Positions 16,753 through 27,233 of a stretch of 36,624 bases of DNA are shown here, one piece after another. The number at the start of each line of letters is the position of its first letter. Position 1 is the first letter of the stretch. The notes below the pieces were generated by a model. That model was given only the letters and a program-made list of their open reading frames with translations, did no database searches and was not told where the DNA came from. Source of the DNA: Paracoccaceae bacterium (GTDB lineage: Bacteria > Pseudomonadota > Alphaproteobacteria > Rhodobacterales > Rhodobacteraceae); assembly GCA_019429405.1 (NCBI GenBank), contig JAHYIZ010000030.1, forward strand, positions 1 through 36,624. Direction: 5' to 3'. The position numbers were made by a program, and so were the translations under genes.

Positions 16753-17207
16753 ATCGGCACCCCGGAACTGTCCTTGATGGTCGAGACCAACATCAGTGCA
16801 TCGCTGTCGGCGATATGCGGCAGGGTCAGAATGCGGCTGCGGTAAATGTCTTGATAGTGCAAGATATCCCGCGCGATAACATTGAGCCGCACATCAGTAC
16901 GGCCCAGAAATGTTTGAATCTCCAGTATTTCTGGCACATCACGCGCTGCGGCCAGAAACTCGTCAAAAGCCCGAGGATTGGTTTTATCCAAGGTGAAGCG
17001 CAAACTCACCTCCACTTCCCAGCCCAGTTTGCGCCAGTCGATGACTGCCTGTTCGCCTTTGATCACGCCCCCAGCGCGCATCCTTTCGAGCCGCCGCCAG
17101 CAGGTTGCGGCGGTCACCCCGGCGCGTGAGGCCAATTCGGCGGTGGCCAGGTCAGGCTCGGCCTGCATCTGCCGCAGGATTCTTCGGTCGGTGTCATCGA
17201 GCTGCAT
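16749..17207 (-). CDS. Lrp/AsnC family transcriptional regulator (first of a pair)
   Basis: This 152-residue regulator has a helix-turn-helix at about 3-58 (DDTDRRILRQMQAEPD ... TAATCWRRLERMRAGGVIKG) and a RAM-type effector domain at about 68-145. Its length equals that of the downstream paralogue, and the two are clearly related but diverged. ATG 17207 lies at the edge of an AT-rich control region shared with ilvC, and one of two 12-bp direct repeats overlaps the start codon, which suggests self-regulation. A branched-chain amino acid signal would fit the ilvC neighbour, but the effector is not readable from the sequence. Confidence 0.92.
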   Translation of the reverse strand: MQLDDTDRRILRQMQAEPDLATAELASRAGVTAATCWRRLERMRAGGVIKGEQAVIDWRKLGWEVEVSLRFTLDKTNPRAFDEFLAAARDVPEILEIQTFLGRTDVRLNVIARDILHYQDIYRSRILTLPHIADSDALMLVSTIKDSSGVPI

Positions 17208-17246
17208 GAAAAATCCGCAAATGTGCTAAAAGACGCATGAAAAATC
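17204..17246. promoter_or_regulatory. 12-bp direct repeats in the Lrp-ilvC intergenic region
   Basis: GCATGAAAAATC occurs at 17204-17215 and again at 17235-17246, 31 bases apart, about three helical turns. The second copy continues into ATGAAAAATCTCAT, which has small inverted ends. The region between the divergent genes (17208-17336) is much more AT-rich than its surroundings. Spaced, helically phased A/T-rich sites are typical for Lrp-family binding, so these may be sites for one or both neighbouring regulators. Confidence 0.55.
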
Positions 17247-17252
17247 TCATAA

Positions 17253-18359
<1,107 letters not shown>

Positions 18360-18377
18360 CCTGCGCGCAAATGGCCT

Positions 18378-18403
18378 CGGGGCGCCTTTTGCGGGGCGCC
18401 CCG
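18378..18403. terminator. Terminator hairpin after ilvC
   Basis: CGGGGCGCC (18378-18386) and GGCGCCCCG (18395-18403) form a perfect 9-bp stem with an 8-base loop, 18 bases after the ilvC stop. A short TTT follows on the plus strand. It also lies just past the stop of the convergent hydroxylase gene and may serve both directions. Confidence 0.7.
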
Positions 18404-18405
18404 TT

Positions 18406-19602
18406 TCATGCCTGCCGCGCGCCCAAACCGGCACGCATAAGGCCGCGCCGCACCGGCGCCAGCGCGAACATCGCCGCCAGCGCCCCGGCGCGCGCTTCGC
18501 GCAGCGGCCTTGCGCCCAGCATCGAGGCACGGTTGAGCGCGTCAATGCCCGCCACCCGCGCCGCGACTTCGGGCCACCGGCGGCGCTGATAGGCGGCCAG
18601 CATCGGGGAGTTGCCAAGGGCAATGCGGTCGTGCCCGGCAAGGTCCAGCAGACAGGCAAGATCGGCCAGGCTCATGTTCAGCCCCTGTGCGCCGATCGGC
18701 GGCACCACATGCGCGGCCTCCGCCATCAACGCGCAGCGCTGGCCATGAAATCGCTCGGCAATCTGGCTGATCATCGGCCAAAGCGCGCGCCCCGAAACCA
18801 GTTTCAGCGGCCCGAGCACGCCACAAGACCGCTCTTGCAGCGCGGCCTCAAACGCCGCTACGGGCAGCGCCGCCAGCCGCTCGGCCTCGGGTCCGCGCTC
18901 CATCCAGACGATGGCCGAGGCGGGCGCCCCCTCGCGATCGGGCAGCGGCACCAGCGTGAATGGGCCGCCAGAGCGGTGAATCTCGGTTGAAACATTGCCA
19001 TGCGGCAGCGGGTGGGTCACCGAAAACGCCAGCGCCTTTTGCCCGTAATGCGTGGTGCGCACGCCGATGCCAAGCGCATGCCGCACCGGGCTGGCGCGCC
19101 CGTCGGCGGCCGCCAGCAGCCGCGCGTGCAGGCGCGCGCCATCGCTCAGCGTCACCTGCGCCTCGCCCTCGCGGGTAAAAACCGCGCGTGTGGCGATGCC
19201 GGGGCGAAAGCTTACCCCGGCCAACGCCGCCAGATGGGCCTCACATTCGCGGCGGATCAGCCAGTTCGGCAGGTTCCAGCCAAACGGCGCATCCGAGATG
19301 TCAGCGGCGTCAAAATCGCGCTGCATCCGCACGCCCGTGCCGTCAGCCTCGATGATCCGCATTACTTGCAGCGGGGCCGCATAGGGCGCAAGGCGCGGCC
19401 AGAGGTCGATGCGGCGCAAAAGCTCGACCGAGGGCTGCATCAGCGCGGTTGATCGCATGTCGGCGCCCGCTGCGGCCTCATCGGTCACGGGCGGCGCCGG
19501 GTCGACGCAGGCCACGGTGAAGCCCTGCGCGGCAAACCCCGCCGCCGCCGCCATGCCAGCGATGCCGCCGCCCGAAACCACGATGTCAAAGTGTTCTGCC
19601 AT
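18406..19602 (-). CDS. UbiH/UbiF/COQ6 family FAD-dependent hydroxylase
   Basis: This 398-residue flavoprotein belongs to the monooxygenases that hydroxylate the aromatic ring during ubiquinone synthesis. The FAD-binding GGGIAG is at residues 11-16; the second FAD motif is seen in RCALMAEAAHVVPPIGAQGLNMSLADLACL (about 295-325), with the usual GD replaced by AE before the AA-H segment. ATG 19602 is the natural start; an extension upstream would cross the intergenic region into the HAD gene. Which ring position it hydroxylates cannot be read, and other aromatic substrates are possible, so I give no gene symbol. It follows the HAD nucleotidase on the same strand after 49 bases. Confidence 0.87.
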   Translation of the reverse strand: MAEHFDIVVSGGGIAGMAAAAGFAAQGFTVACVDPAPPVTDEAAAGADMRSTALMQPSVELLRRIDLWPRLAPYAAPLQVMRIIEADGTGVRMQRDFDAADISDAPFGWNLPNWLIRRECEAHLAALAGVSFRPGIATRAVFTREGEAQVTLSDGARLHARLLAAADGRASPVRHALGIGVRTTHYGQKALAFSVTHPLPHGNVSTEIHRSGGPFTLVPLPDREGAPASAIVWMERGPEAERLAALPVAAFEAALQERSCGVLGPLKLVSGRALWPMISQIAERFHGQRCALMAEAAHVVPPIGAQGLNMSLADLACLLDLAGHDRIALGNSPMLAAYQRRRWPEVAARVAGIDALNRASMLGARPLREARAGALAAMFALAPVRRGLMRAGLGARQA

Positions 19603-19651
19603 GGCGCCCCCTTGGCCAGACCATAGGGCCGCCGCGCGGGCTGGCCAAGCC

Positions 19652-20299
19652 TCAGCGGCGCAGCCCGGCCAGAAAGCCCGCAAGGTCGCTGGTGTGGTGC
19701 TGAATATGCGGCGCTTCAACCGCAGCTTCGGCCACATGCACCGTGCGCATGCCAAGCGCGTGCGGCACCGCAAGGTTGCGCGGGTCATCCTCGAACATTG
19801 CGGCGCGGTGCGGCGCAAGGTCTGCGCGCGCGAACACGGCCTTATAGGCGGCGGCATCGGGCTTGGGGTGGAAATCGGCGTGCTCGACGCCATAGACGCC
19901 ATCGAACAGCCCGCTAAGGCCGCGCGCTTCCAGCACTTTTTCGGCATATGGCGAAGAGCCGTTGGTGAACACGAAGCGCCGCCCCGGCAGTGCCGCGATG
20001 CCCGCGCGCAGGGCCGGATCGGGGGTCAGTGTGGCAAACGAAATCTCGTGCACCTTGGTCAGGTAGGGGGCGGGGTCGACCCCGTGTTCGCGCATCAGCC
20101 CTGCCAGCGTGGTGCCGTAGCGTTGCCAGTAGTGGTCGCGCAGGCGGTCGGCCTCGGGGCGGTCTACGCCCAGTGATACCATGACAAAGTCGGTCATCCG
20201 CACCTCGATCTGCTCAAAAAGCCGCGCCGAGGGCGGGTAGAGCGTATTGTCGAGGTCAAAGACCCATTCTGTGACATGTGCGAAATCGGCGGTTTTCAT
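19652..20299 (-). CDS. HAD-family pyrimidine 5'-nucleotidase
   Basis: The 215-residue HAD hydrolase has motif I DLDNTLYP (nucleophile D15, acid D17), motif II in VFTNGSSPYA (about residue 112) and motifs III/IV in HPKPDAAAY and FEDDPRNL. DLDNTLYP and the overall length match the SDT1/PHM8-type pyrimidine 5'-nucleotidases, which dephosphorylate UMP/CMP or related phosphates in the cytosol. ATG 20299 was chosen because it leads directly into the first strand; the open frame upstream lacks conserved sequence. It is divergent from the GntR regulator at 20407, which could control it, though nothing in the sequence shows that. Confidence 0.87.
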   Translation of the reverse strand: MKTADFAHVTEWVFDLDNTLYPPSARLFEQIEVRMTDFVMVSLGVDRPEADRLRDHYWQRYGTTLAGLMREHGVDPAPYLTKVHEISFATLTPDPALRAGIAALPGRRFVFTNGSSPYAEKVLEARGLSGLFDGVYGVEHADFHPKPDAAAYKAVFARADLAPHRAAMFEDDPRNLAVPHALGMRTVHVAEAAVEAPHIQHHTSDLAGFLAGLRR

Positions 20300-20406
20300 G
20301 CCGCGAACCCTACTTGCGCAGCGCCCCTTCGGCAAGCTGCGCTATCGGCTTGTCAGCGGGGTGCACCCCGGCATAATCTCTGCCCCCAATCCATGCGGGG
20401 CACCCG

Positions 20407-21041
<635 letters not shown>

Positions 21042-21045
<4 letters not shown>

Positions 21046-23045
21046 GTCAGACGCGCGCCTTGTGCCGCCGCTTCTACGGCCACTGGCATTCCAAGGGCCG
21101 CCGGTGGAGGGTCGGCGTGGTCGAACAGCCCGTGCACGGTCTTGTCCCAGTAGAAGGGCCGCACCGCGACCTCGTAGATTGCTTTCCATGCCGCCAGCGC
21201 ACCAAGTGGAAAGTAGAGGTTGAGCAGTGGCAGCCAGGCCCAGAGGTGCCGGTGTTCGCGCCCCCGCACCGCCCATGCGGCGACGCCCAGCGTGATCACC
21301 TCTGAGATCAGGAACAGCCAGGTCATCGCGGCAAGCCCTGCGTCACCCACCAGACCATGCAGCGGGTGGCCAACCCCAAGCGCCAGCAGCGCCAGCAACC
21401 AAAGCACCGGTGCCAGCAGGTATTGTGACAGCGACCCCAGAAACAGCACCTGAAACCCCCAAAATCGCCACGGCCCCAGTTGTCGCCACAAAAGGACCGG
21501 GTCGCGCATATGCACGCCCCAGGTCATCGCGTAGCCCTTGAGCCAGCGCGAGCGTTGCCGCACCCAAGGCAGCACCCGGCAGTTGGCCTCTTCATGGGTG
21601 ACGGTGGCGATCAACTCGGTGCGGTAGCCGTGCCGCGCAAGGCGGATGCCGAGGTCCGCGTCTTCGGTGACGTTATGCGCATCCCAGCCGCCAAGCGCCT
21701 CAATCGCGGCGCGCCGGAAGAACAGCGTGGTGCCGCCAAGCGGTACGACCAGCCCCAGGCGCGCCAGCCCCGGCAGCATGGCGCGGAACCAGGCGGCGTA
21801 TTCGGCGGTAAAGCAGCGCGCCAGCCAGTTGGTGCGCGGGTTGTAATAGTCGAGCAGCCCTTGAAGGCAGGCCACCTCTGGCCCGCATTGATGAAAGCGG
21901 CGCACCACGGCGTGAATCTGGTCGGCGTCGGGCGCATCTTCGGCGTCATAGACCCCGATGATCGTTCCGCGGCAGAAATTGAGCGCGAAGTTGAGCGCCC
22001 GCGGCTTGGTGCGGATCGGGCCATCTGGCACCAAGATCACGCGCACCCAATGCGGCAGCCGGGTGCGCGCCAGCACCGCGCGGGTGGCGGTGTCGTCCTC
22101 TTCGACCACCAGCAGCACATCGAGCAGTTCGCGCGGGTAGCTCAGCCGTGAAAGGCGGCGCAGCAGCCGCCCCGAAATGTCGTGCTCGTGCAGCAGCGGC
22201 ACCATCACCGAAACCACCGGCAGCCTTGCGATGACGGGCTGCGGCAGCGCGGCCCGTTTTCGCTCGCGTGCGCCGCCCACGAATTCGGCGACGAAGGCCG
22301 CGAGTTTCAGCGCGCTTCCCGCTGCGAGCGTCACAATGGCCCAGAAGGTCAGAACCGCAAAGCTTGCCACCGGCGCCAGCCACAGCGCCAGCGTGGCTAC
22401 CAGCAGCGCCGCCCAGGCAATCCACTGCGTTCTGGGGCCGTTGATCGTGCGGCAGCTTTCGGCCGGGGCCACCAGTGTTTCGGCGCGGCGGATCAGGGCG
22501 CTTTGGCGCCGCATCAGCAGTGCCGCATGAATTGCGGTTTCCGCCGCGATGACCATGGCATAGGGCGCCATTGCCTCGGGCAGCGTTTCGCGCAGGCGTG
22601 CGAAATCTTCGGGCCGCGCGGTGGCGATCACGGTGAAGCCCGCCACCCGCCGCCACGGTACCATCGCATGCCGAAGGCACGTCTCTGCGCCGATTCGGTC
22701 GATCAGCCGCGGGTCGGGCAATTCGGCCACCGGGTCGATCACCGCGGCCTGCCACTGCGCCGCCAGCGCCGCCATCAGATCGGCCTCGCGCACCCAGCCA
22801 TGCGCCAGCAAGATATCACCCAGCCGCACCTCTTGGCGCTTGCGCAGCACCAATGCCTTGAGCAGGTTTTCGGGTGAAATCGCCTGCATTTCCAGCAGGA
22901 TCTTCCCCAGCGGTGGCCGCGCCGGGGCCTCACGGCGCGCGCGCGGCGCGGGATTTGTCAGGCCGCGCGCGGGCGCCTTGGTTGGCAGAGGGGCGGGGGC
23001 GAGGGCGAGCATGTAAGCAGCCAGGATTGCAAGCGACCTGACCAC
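21042..23045 (-). CDS. MshEN-GT2 membrane glycosyltransferase (XagB/NfrB-like)
   Basis: The 667-residue protein combines an N-terminal MshEN (GspE_N) domain at about 44-150 with a family 2 glycosyltransferase. MshEN domains bind cyclic di-GMP through tandem RLGxxL-x-G-like helices; the second copy, RLGDILLAHGWVREADLMAALAAQW, is close to that consensus and the first (LGKILLEMQAIS...) is weaker. Two membrane helices (about 208-248) precede the catalytic part: VSVMVPLLHE (278), the DxD-like YDAED (366-370), TED (460-462) and QRSRW (497-501), the residues of processive enzymes. More membrane helices follow at about 530-640. It probably makes or exports an exopolysaccharide under c-di-GMP control. 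The start is GTG 23045; ATG 23012 is an alternative. It lies 59 bases downstream of carA. Confidence 0.86.
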
Positions 23046-23104
23046 TCTCGCGGTTCATGATTAATGAAAAGTTAAGGCGCGTAAGGCCCTACGGCGGTCA
23101 GCGG

Positions 23105-24271
23105 TCAGACGGCACGGCGCAGCCGCATCGCCTCGGCAAAGCGCTCAAACAGATAGACGCTGTCTTGCGGGCCGGGGCTGGCCTCGGGGTGGTATTGCAC
23201 CGAGAACACCGGGCGCTCGGCCATGCGAATGCCGCAGTTGGACCCGTCGAACAGGCTTACATGCGTTTCCAGAACGCCCTCGGGCAGGGACTGGCTGTCA
23301 ACCGCAAAACCGTGGTTCATCGAGGTGATCTCGACCTTGCCGGTTTCGACGTCTTTCACCGGGTGGTTGGCGCCGTGGTGGCCGTGGTTCATCTTGATGG
23401 TTCTGGCCCCCAGCGCTAACGCCAGCATCTGATGCCCGAGGCAGATGCCGAATACCGGCAAATCTGCCTCCAGCACGCCCTTGATCATCGGCACGGCATA
23501 GGCGCCGGTCGCCGCCGGGTCGCCGGGGCCATTCGACAGAAACACCCCTTCGGGGTTCAGCGCCAGCACATCTTCGGCGGTGGCGGTTGCGGGCAGCACG
23601 GTCACTTCGCAGCCGCTTGAGGCAAGGCAGCGCAGAATGTTCCGTTTCGCGCCGTAGTCGATGGCAACCACCCGCAGCCCCGGCCCCTCGCGCCGCGTAT
23701 ATCCGGCAGGCCAGGCCCAGCGCATTTCATCCCAGCGGTAGCTTTGCGCGCAGGTGACGGTCTTTGCCAGATCGAGGCCGACAATGCCGCTCCAGTCGCG
23801 CGCCTTCTTGACCAGTGCTGCCACGTCGAACCGCCCTTCGGGGTCGTGCGCAAGCGCCACATGCGGCGAGCCTTGCTGGCGGATGGCACGGGTCAGGCGG
23901 CGAGTGTCGATGCCGCCCACGCCAATGCGCCCGCGCCGTTCCAGCCAGCCAACCAGATCGCCGGTGGCGCGCCAGTTGGAAGGCTCGGTCGGATCCCATT
24001 TCACGACCATTCCGGCGGCGGCGGGCTGGGCGGCCTCGTCGTCTTCGTCGGTCACGCCGACATTGCCGATATGCGGAAACGTGAAGGTCACGACCTGCCC
24101 CGCATAGGAAGGGTCGGTCATGATTTCCTGATAGCCGGTCATCGCGGTGTTGAACACCAGCTCTGCCACGGTCTCGCCAGTGGCGCCAAAGCCGCGCCCG
24201 TAAAACACCGAGCCGTCTGCAAGGGCGATGCAGGCTGTGGGCTTTGCGGGATTCGGTTGGCTGGCGGGCAT
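23105..24271 (-). CDS. carA: Carbamoyl phosphate synthase small subunit
   Basis: The 388-residue glutamine amidotransferase subunit hydrolyses glutamine and channels ammonia to CarB. The N-terminal CarA domain spans about 10-165 (LADGSVFYGRGFGA, FNTAMTGYQEIMTDPSY). The class I amidotransferase domain follows with nucleophile C277 in GICLGHQ and the H361/E363 pair in YHPEASPGP. The catalytic triad is complete. It is separated from carB by 11.5 kb with unrelated genes between, so subunit stoichiometry must be set by two transcripts. The glycosyltransferase gene follows on the same strand. Confidence 0.98.
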   Translation of the reverse strand: MPASQPNPAKPTACIALADGSVFYGRGFGATGETVAELVFNTAMTGYQEIMTDPSYAGQVVTFTFPHIGNVGVTDEDDEAAQPAAAGMVVKWDPTEPSNWRATGDLVGWLERRGRIGVGGIDTRRLTRAIRQQGSPHVALAHDPEGRFDVAALVKKARDWSGIVGLDLAKTVTCAQSYRWDEMRWAWPAGYTRREGPGLRVVAIDYGAKRNILRCLASSGCEVTVLPATATAEDVLALNPEGVFLSNGPGDPAATGAYAVPMIKGVLEADLPVFGICLGHQMLALALGARTIKMNHGHHGANHPVKDVETGKVEITSMNHGFAVDSQSLPEGVLETHVSLFDGSNCGIRMAERPVFSVQYHPEASPGPQDSVYLFERFAEAMRLRRAV

Positions 24272-24378
24272 GGGCGACTCTCCCGAGCTAAATCCGGGCG
24301 AACCTAAAGGCGCGCGCGGCGGCGGTCAAGGCCCAGTGGCCGAACGGCTTTCGCCGGTATTTCAATAGGTTAGATTAG

Positions 24379-24407
24379 TTGTGCCCGGCCGCGCATTCCG
24401 CTATGCT
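24379..24407 (+). promoter_or_regulatory. Candidate promoter of the YqeY-like gene
   Basis: TTGTGC (24379-24384) and TATGCT (24402-24407) are separated by exactly 17 bases and lie 30 bases before the start at 24438. Both boxes resemble the main sigma factor consensus. Confidence 0.5.
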
Positions 24408-24437
24408 CGGGGTTCATGCGGCAAAGGGGTAATTGCC

Positions 24438-24896
24438 ATGGAATTGCGCGAACGGATCGGCGAAGCGCTCAAGGATGCGATGCGCGCAAAATCCGCCGAG
24501 CGGCTTTCGACGCTGCGGCTGATCAACGCCGCTATCAAGGACCGCGAGATTGCACTGCGCGGCGAACCCGATGGCGGCACCGTGGGCGAAGCCGAGATCA
24601 TTGCAATCCTCGCGCGGATGATCAAACAGCGGCACGAGAGTGTGCGCGCCTATGAAGAGGGCGGCAGGCTGGAACTGGCCGAAAAGGAAGCAGATGAAAT
24701 CAAGGTGCTGGAAGAATTCCTTCCGCGCCAGATGGATGCCCTTGAGGTGACTTCGGCGATTGAGGCGGCGATAGCCGCCACGGGCGCGACCGGCATTCGC
24801 GATATTGGCCGGGTCATCGCGGAACTGAAAGCCCGCTATGTCGGCCAGATGGATTTCGCCGCGGTCGGCCCGCTCGTCAAGGCGAGGCTGACTTAG
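24438..24896 (+). CDS. GatB/YqeY domain protein
   Basis: The 152-residue protein is a YqeY-like helical protein, related to the tRNA-binding tail of the amidotransferase subunit GatB. Family hallmarks are LRERIGEALKDAMRAKSAERLSTLRLI at the N-terminus, the MIKQRHESVRAYEEGGR segment, and EEFLPRQM in the middle, followed by a helical C-terminal subdomain. ATG 24438 has AAAGGGG about ten bases upstream. It may bind tRNA or an aminoacyl-tRNA complex; no reaction is known. It is divergent from carA, and its end lies 31 bases from the stop of the importer permease. Confidence 0.93.
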   Translation: MELRERIGEALKDAMRAKSAERLSTLRLINAAIKDREIALRGEPDGGTVGEAEIIAILARMIKQRHESVRAYEEGGRLELAEKEADEIKVLEEFLPRQMDALEVTSAIEAAIAATGATGIRDIGRVIAELKARYVGQMDFAAVGPLVKARLT

Positions 24897-24927
24897 GGCC
24901 ACCCCCCCCAGCGGCGGCGCTAATCGG

Positions 24928-25881
24928 TTAGCGTGGGGTTACGCCCCTGAGCCGCTCTGACCTGCGGCGCAGCAGCTCGACCGTGGTCAAAAGCAGCACC
25001 GAGATGATCACGAGAATCGTCGCCACCGACAGGATCTGCGGGCTGATCTGCTCGCGGATTCCGTTCCACATCTGCCGTGGAATCGTCTGCTGCGTGTGAT
25101 CGGCCACGAACAGCACCACCACCACCTCGTCGAACGAGGTGACAAAGGCAAACAGCGCCCCCGAAATGACGCCCGGCATGATCAATGGCATCACGACCTT
25201 GAAAAAGGTGGTGCGCGGGTTGGCGCCAAGCGCTGCCGAGGCGCGGGTCAGCGATTGGTCAAAGCCGACAAGGGTGGCGGTCACGGTAATGATCACGAAG
25301 GGAATGCCAAGCGTGGCATGCGCCAGAATCACGCCGATATAGGTGCCCGCCAGCTTGCCGCAACCCGACGACAGGCCGATCACGCCCAGCAGCCCGCAGG
25401 GGTCGGAATAGAAGAAGAACAGCCCGGTCGCGGTGATGATCAGCGGCACGATCATCGGCGAAATCAGCACCGCCATGACCAGCCGCCGAAAAGGCATTTC
25501 GGGGCGCGACAGGCCAAGTGCCGCCAGCGTGCCCAGCGCGGTCGCAAGGATGGTGGCGAAAAAGCCGATGATAACCGAGTTCTTGGCCACCCGCACCCAT
25601 GTGGTGTTGTGCCAGACATCCGACCACCACGAGGCATCGCGCGGTGCATCGGGCGCCTGCATGCCGAAGGTCAGCAAACTGTCATACCAGCGCAAGGAAT
25701 AGCCCTCGGGGTCGAAGGCCAGCATCTTGTCGGTGAAGGTGAAATAGGGCTCGGCGTTGAATGACAGCGGAATGATGACAAGGATCGGCGCGATCAGGAA
25801 CAGGAAGATCAGCGTGCAGATGACGAGATACGCCACACGCCATGCCCGTTCGAGCGGGGTTGCATAGGAAGGAAGCGCCAT
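24928..25881 (-). CDS. ABC importer permease, PotC-like
   Basis: The 317-residue inner membrane protein has six hydrophobic segments and the EAA loop that contacts the ATPase (SLTRASAALGANPRTTFFKVVMPLIMPG, about residues 213-240). It is the second permease of a spermidine/putrescine-type importer. Between the first two membrane segments is an extended periplasmic loop (about 45-100). Only three bases separate its start from the stop of the first permease gene, so the two are co-translated. A small inverted repeat, CGCTAA/TTAGCG, spans its stop codon (24918-24933). Substrate is not readable from the permease. Confidence 0.92.
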   Translation of the reverse strand: MALPSYATPLERAWRVAYLVICTLIFLFLIAPILVIIPLSFNAEPYFTFTDKMLAFDPEGYSLRWYDSLLTFGMQAPDAPRDASWWSDVWHNTTWVRVAKNSVIIGFFATILATALGTLAALGLSRPEMPFRRLVMAVLISPMIVPLIITATGLFFFYSDPCGLLGVIGLSSGCGKLAGTYIGVILAHATLGIPFVIITVTATLVGFDQSLTRASAALGANPRTTFFKVVMPLIMPGVISGALFAFVTSFDEVVVVLFVADHTQQTIPRQMWNGIREQISPQILSVATILVIISVLLLTTVELLRRRSERLRGVTPR

Positions 25882-25884
25882 CGG

Positions 25885-27168
25885 TTACCCCAGTTTCATG
25901 TTATCGATGCCCACCAGCCGGTCATAAAGCCAGTAGAGCACCAGCACCCCGAACAGCAAAATGCTGGCCAGCGCCGCCGCAAGCGACCAGTTGAGCGATT
26001 TCTGCATGTGAAAGGCGATCAGGTTAGAGATCAGCTGGCCATCGGCGCCGCCAACCAGCGCCGGAGTGATGTAATAACCCACCGCGAGGATGAAGACCAA
26101 CAGCGCCCCGGCACCGATGCCCGGCAGAGTCTGCGGCAGATAGACCCGGCGAAACGCGGTCCACGAGGTTGCGCCTAGAGACCGGGCAGCGCGCACATAA
26201 CTGGGCGGAATCGGGCGCATCACCGAATAGAGCGGCAGCACCATGAATGGCAGCAGAATGTGCGTCATCGCCACTATCGTGCCGATGCGGTTGTACATCA
26301 TCTGGATGCGCCCATCCTCGCCGATCACGCCGATTGCCACCATCAGGTCGTTCACCACGCCCTGACTTTGCAGCAGCACCATCCACGAGGTCGTGCGCAC
26401 CAGAAGCGAGGTCCAGAACGGCAGCAGCACCAGCACCATCAGCAGGTTCGATTTTGCCAGCGGCAGCGTCGCCAGCAAATGCGCGATCGGGAAGGCAAGC
26501 ACGAGGCAGATGGCGGTGATTGCCGCCGAAAGCCCGAGCGTGCGCAGGAACAGCATCACATAGACGCGCACATTTTCATTGACCTGCACAATCGCCCCAC
26601 TCTCATCGCGCGTCAGGTCAAGCGCGTTGAGGTAGAATTGCACGGTAAAGCCGGTCGAGGCGGTGCGCATGGCGCGCCAGACCAGCGGATCGGCCCATTT
26701 GGCGTTGTCGGCCACCAGCGCCTCGCGGTAGGGCGGCGCCAGCTTGTCGGCATTGCGCACGGTCGAGGTGAACAGTGATCGCGTGCCCGGAACATCGTAG
26801 TTGACGCGTTCGCCCACCGACCCGCCAGCGCGCGTCTTCTGCAGGTGCACGAGGTCGGCGGCAAGGGCGGCATAGGCCGCCTCATCGGGCTCGGTGCCCT
26901 GCGGATTGGCTGCGAACCACGCCGAAATGTTGGTCATCAGCGGGATCACTTCGCCGGTGTCGCGGTTTTCGTATTCGATGAAGCCGGGGTTGTAGACCGA
27001 CTGAAACAGCATCTGCCCGATCGGCACCACGAAGGTGATGACGACAAACAGAAACAGCGGCGCCACCAGCAGAAAGGCGCGGCGGCGCAACCGCGATTGC
27101 GAGCGCGCCAGCGCCGATTTCAGCGGTCGGCCGTCAGCGGTGGTCAAAAGAGCCGTAGAGTCGGACAT
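25885..27168 (-). CDS. ABC importer permease, PotB-like with a long periplasmic loop
   Basis: The 427-residue permease is longer than the usual PotB (about 285) because about 135 extra residues sit between the first membrane helix (about 30-52) and the second (about 200-222). That soluble loop is on the periplasmic side and could touch the binding protein. The EAA loop YVRAARSLGATSWTAFRRVYLPQTLPG lies near residues 330-356. Long-loop PotB forms are known from alphaproteobacteria, so this is probably normal for the subfamily rather than a fusion. It pairs with the PotC-like permease to form the membrane channel. Confidence 0.92.
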   Translation of the reverse strand: MSDSTALLTTADGRPLKSALARSQSRLRRRAFLLVAPLFLFVVITFVVPIGQMLFQSVYNPGFIEYENRDTGEVIPLMTNISAWFAANPQGTEPDEAAYAALAADLVHLQKTRAGGSVGERVNYDVPGTRSLFTSTVRNADKLAPPYREALVADNAKWADPLVWRAMRTASTGFTVQFYLNALDLTRDESGAIVQVNENVRVYVMLFLRTLGLSAAITAICLVLAFPIAHLLATLPLAKSNLLMVLVLLPFWTSLLVRTTSWMVLLQSQGVVNDLMVAIGVIGEDGRIQMMYNRIGTIVAMTHILLPFMVLPLYSVMRPIPPSYVRAARSLGATSWTAFRRVYLPQTLPGIGAGALLVFILAVGYYITPALVGGADGQLISNLIAFHMQKSLNWSLAAALASILLFGVLVLYWLYDRLVGIDNMKLG

Positions 27169-27195
27169 GGAGCAGGGCTTTCAGGGGCAGGGGGC

Positions 27196-27222
27196 GGGGC
27201 GGCACCCGGCGGGCGCCGCCCC
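27196..27222. terminator. Hairpin between binding protein and permease genes
   Basis: GGGGCGGC (27196-27203) and GCCGCCCC (27215-27222) form a perfect 8-bp stem with an 11-base loop in the 65-bp gap between the two genes. No T run follows on the minus strand. It may protect the upstream message or partly end transcription, lowering permease output relative to the binding protein. Confidence 0.55.
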
Positions 27223-27233
27223 TGATTTGCGGC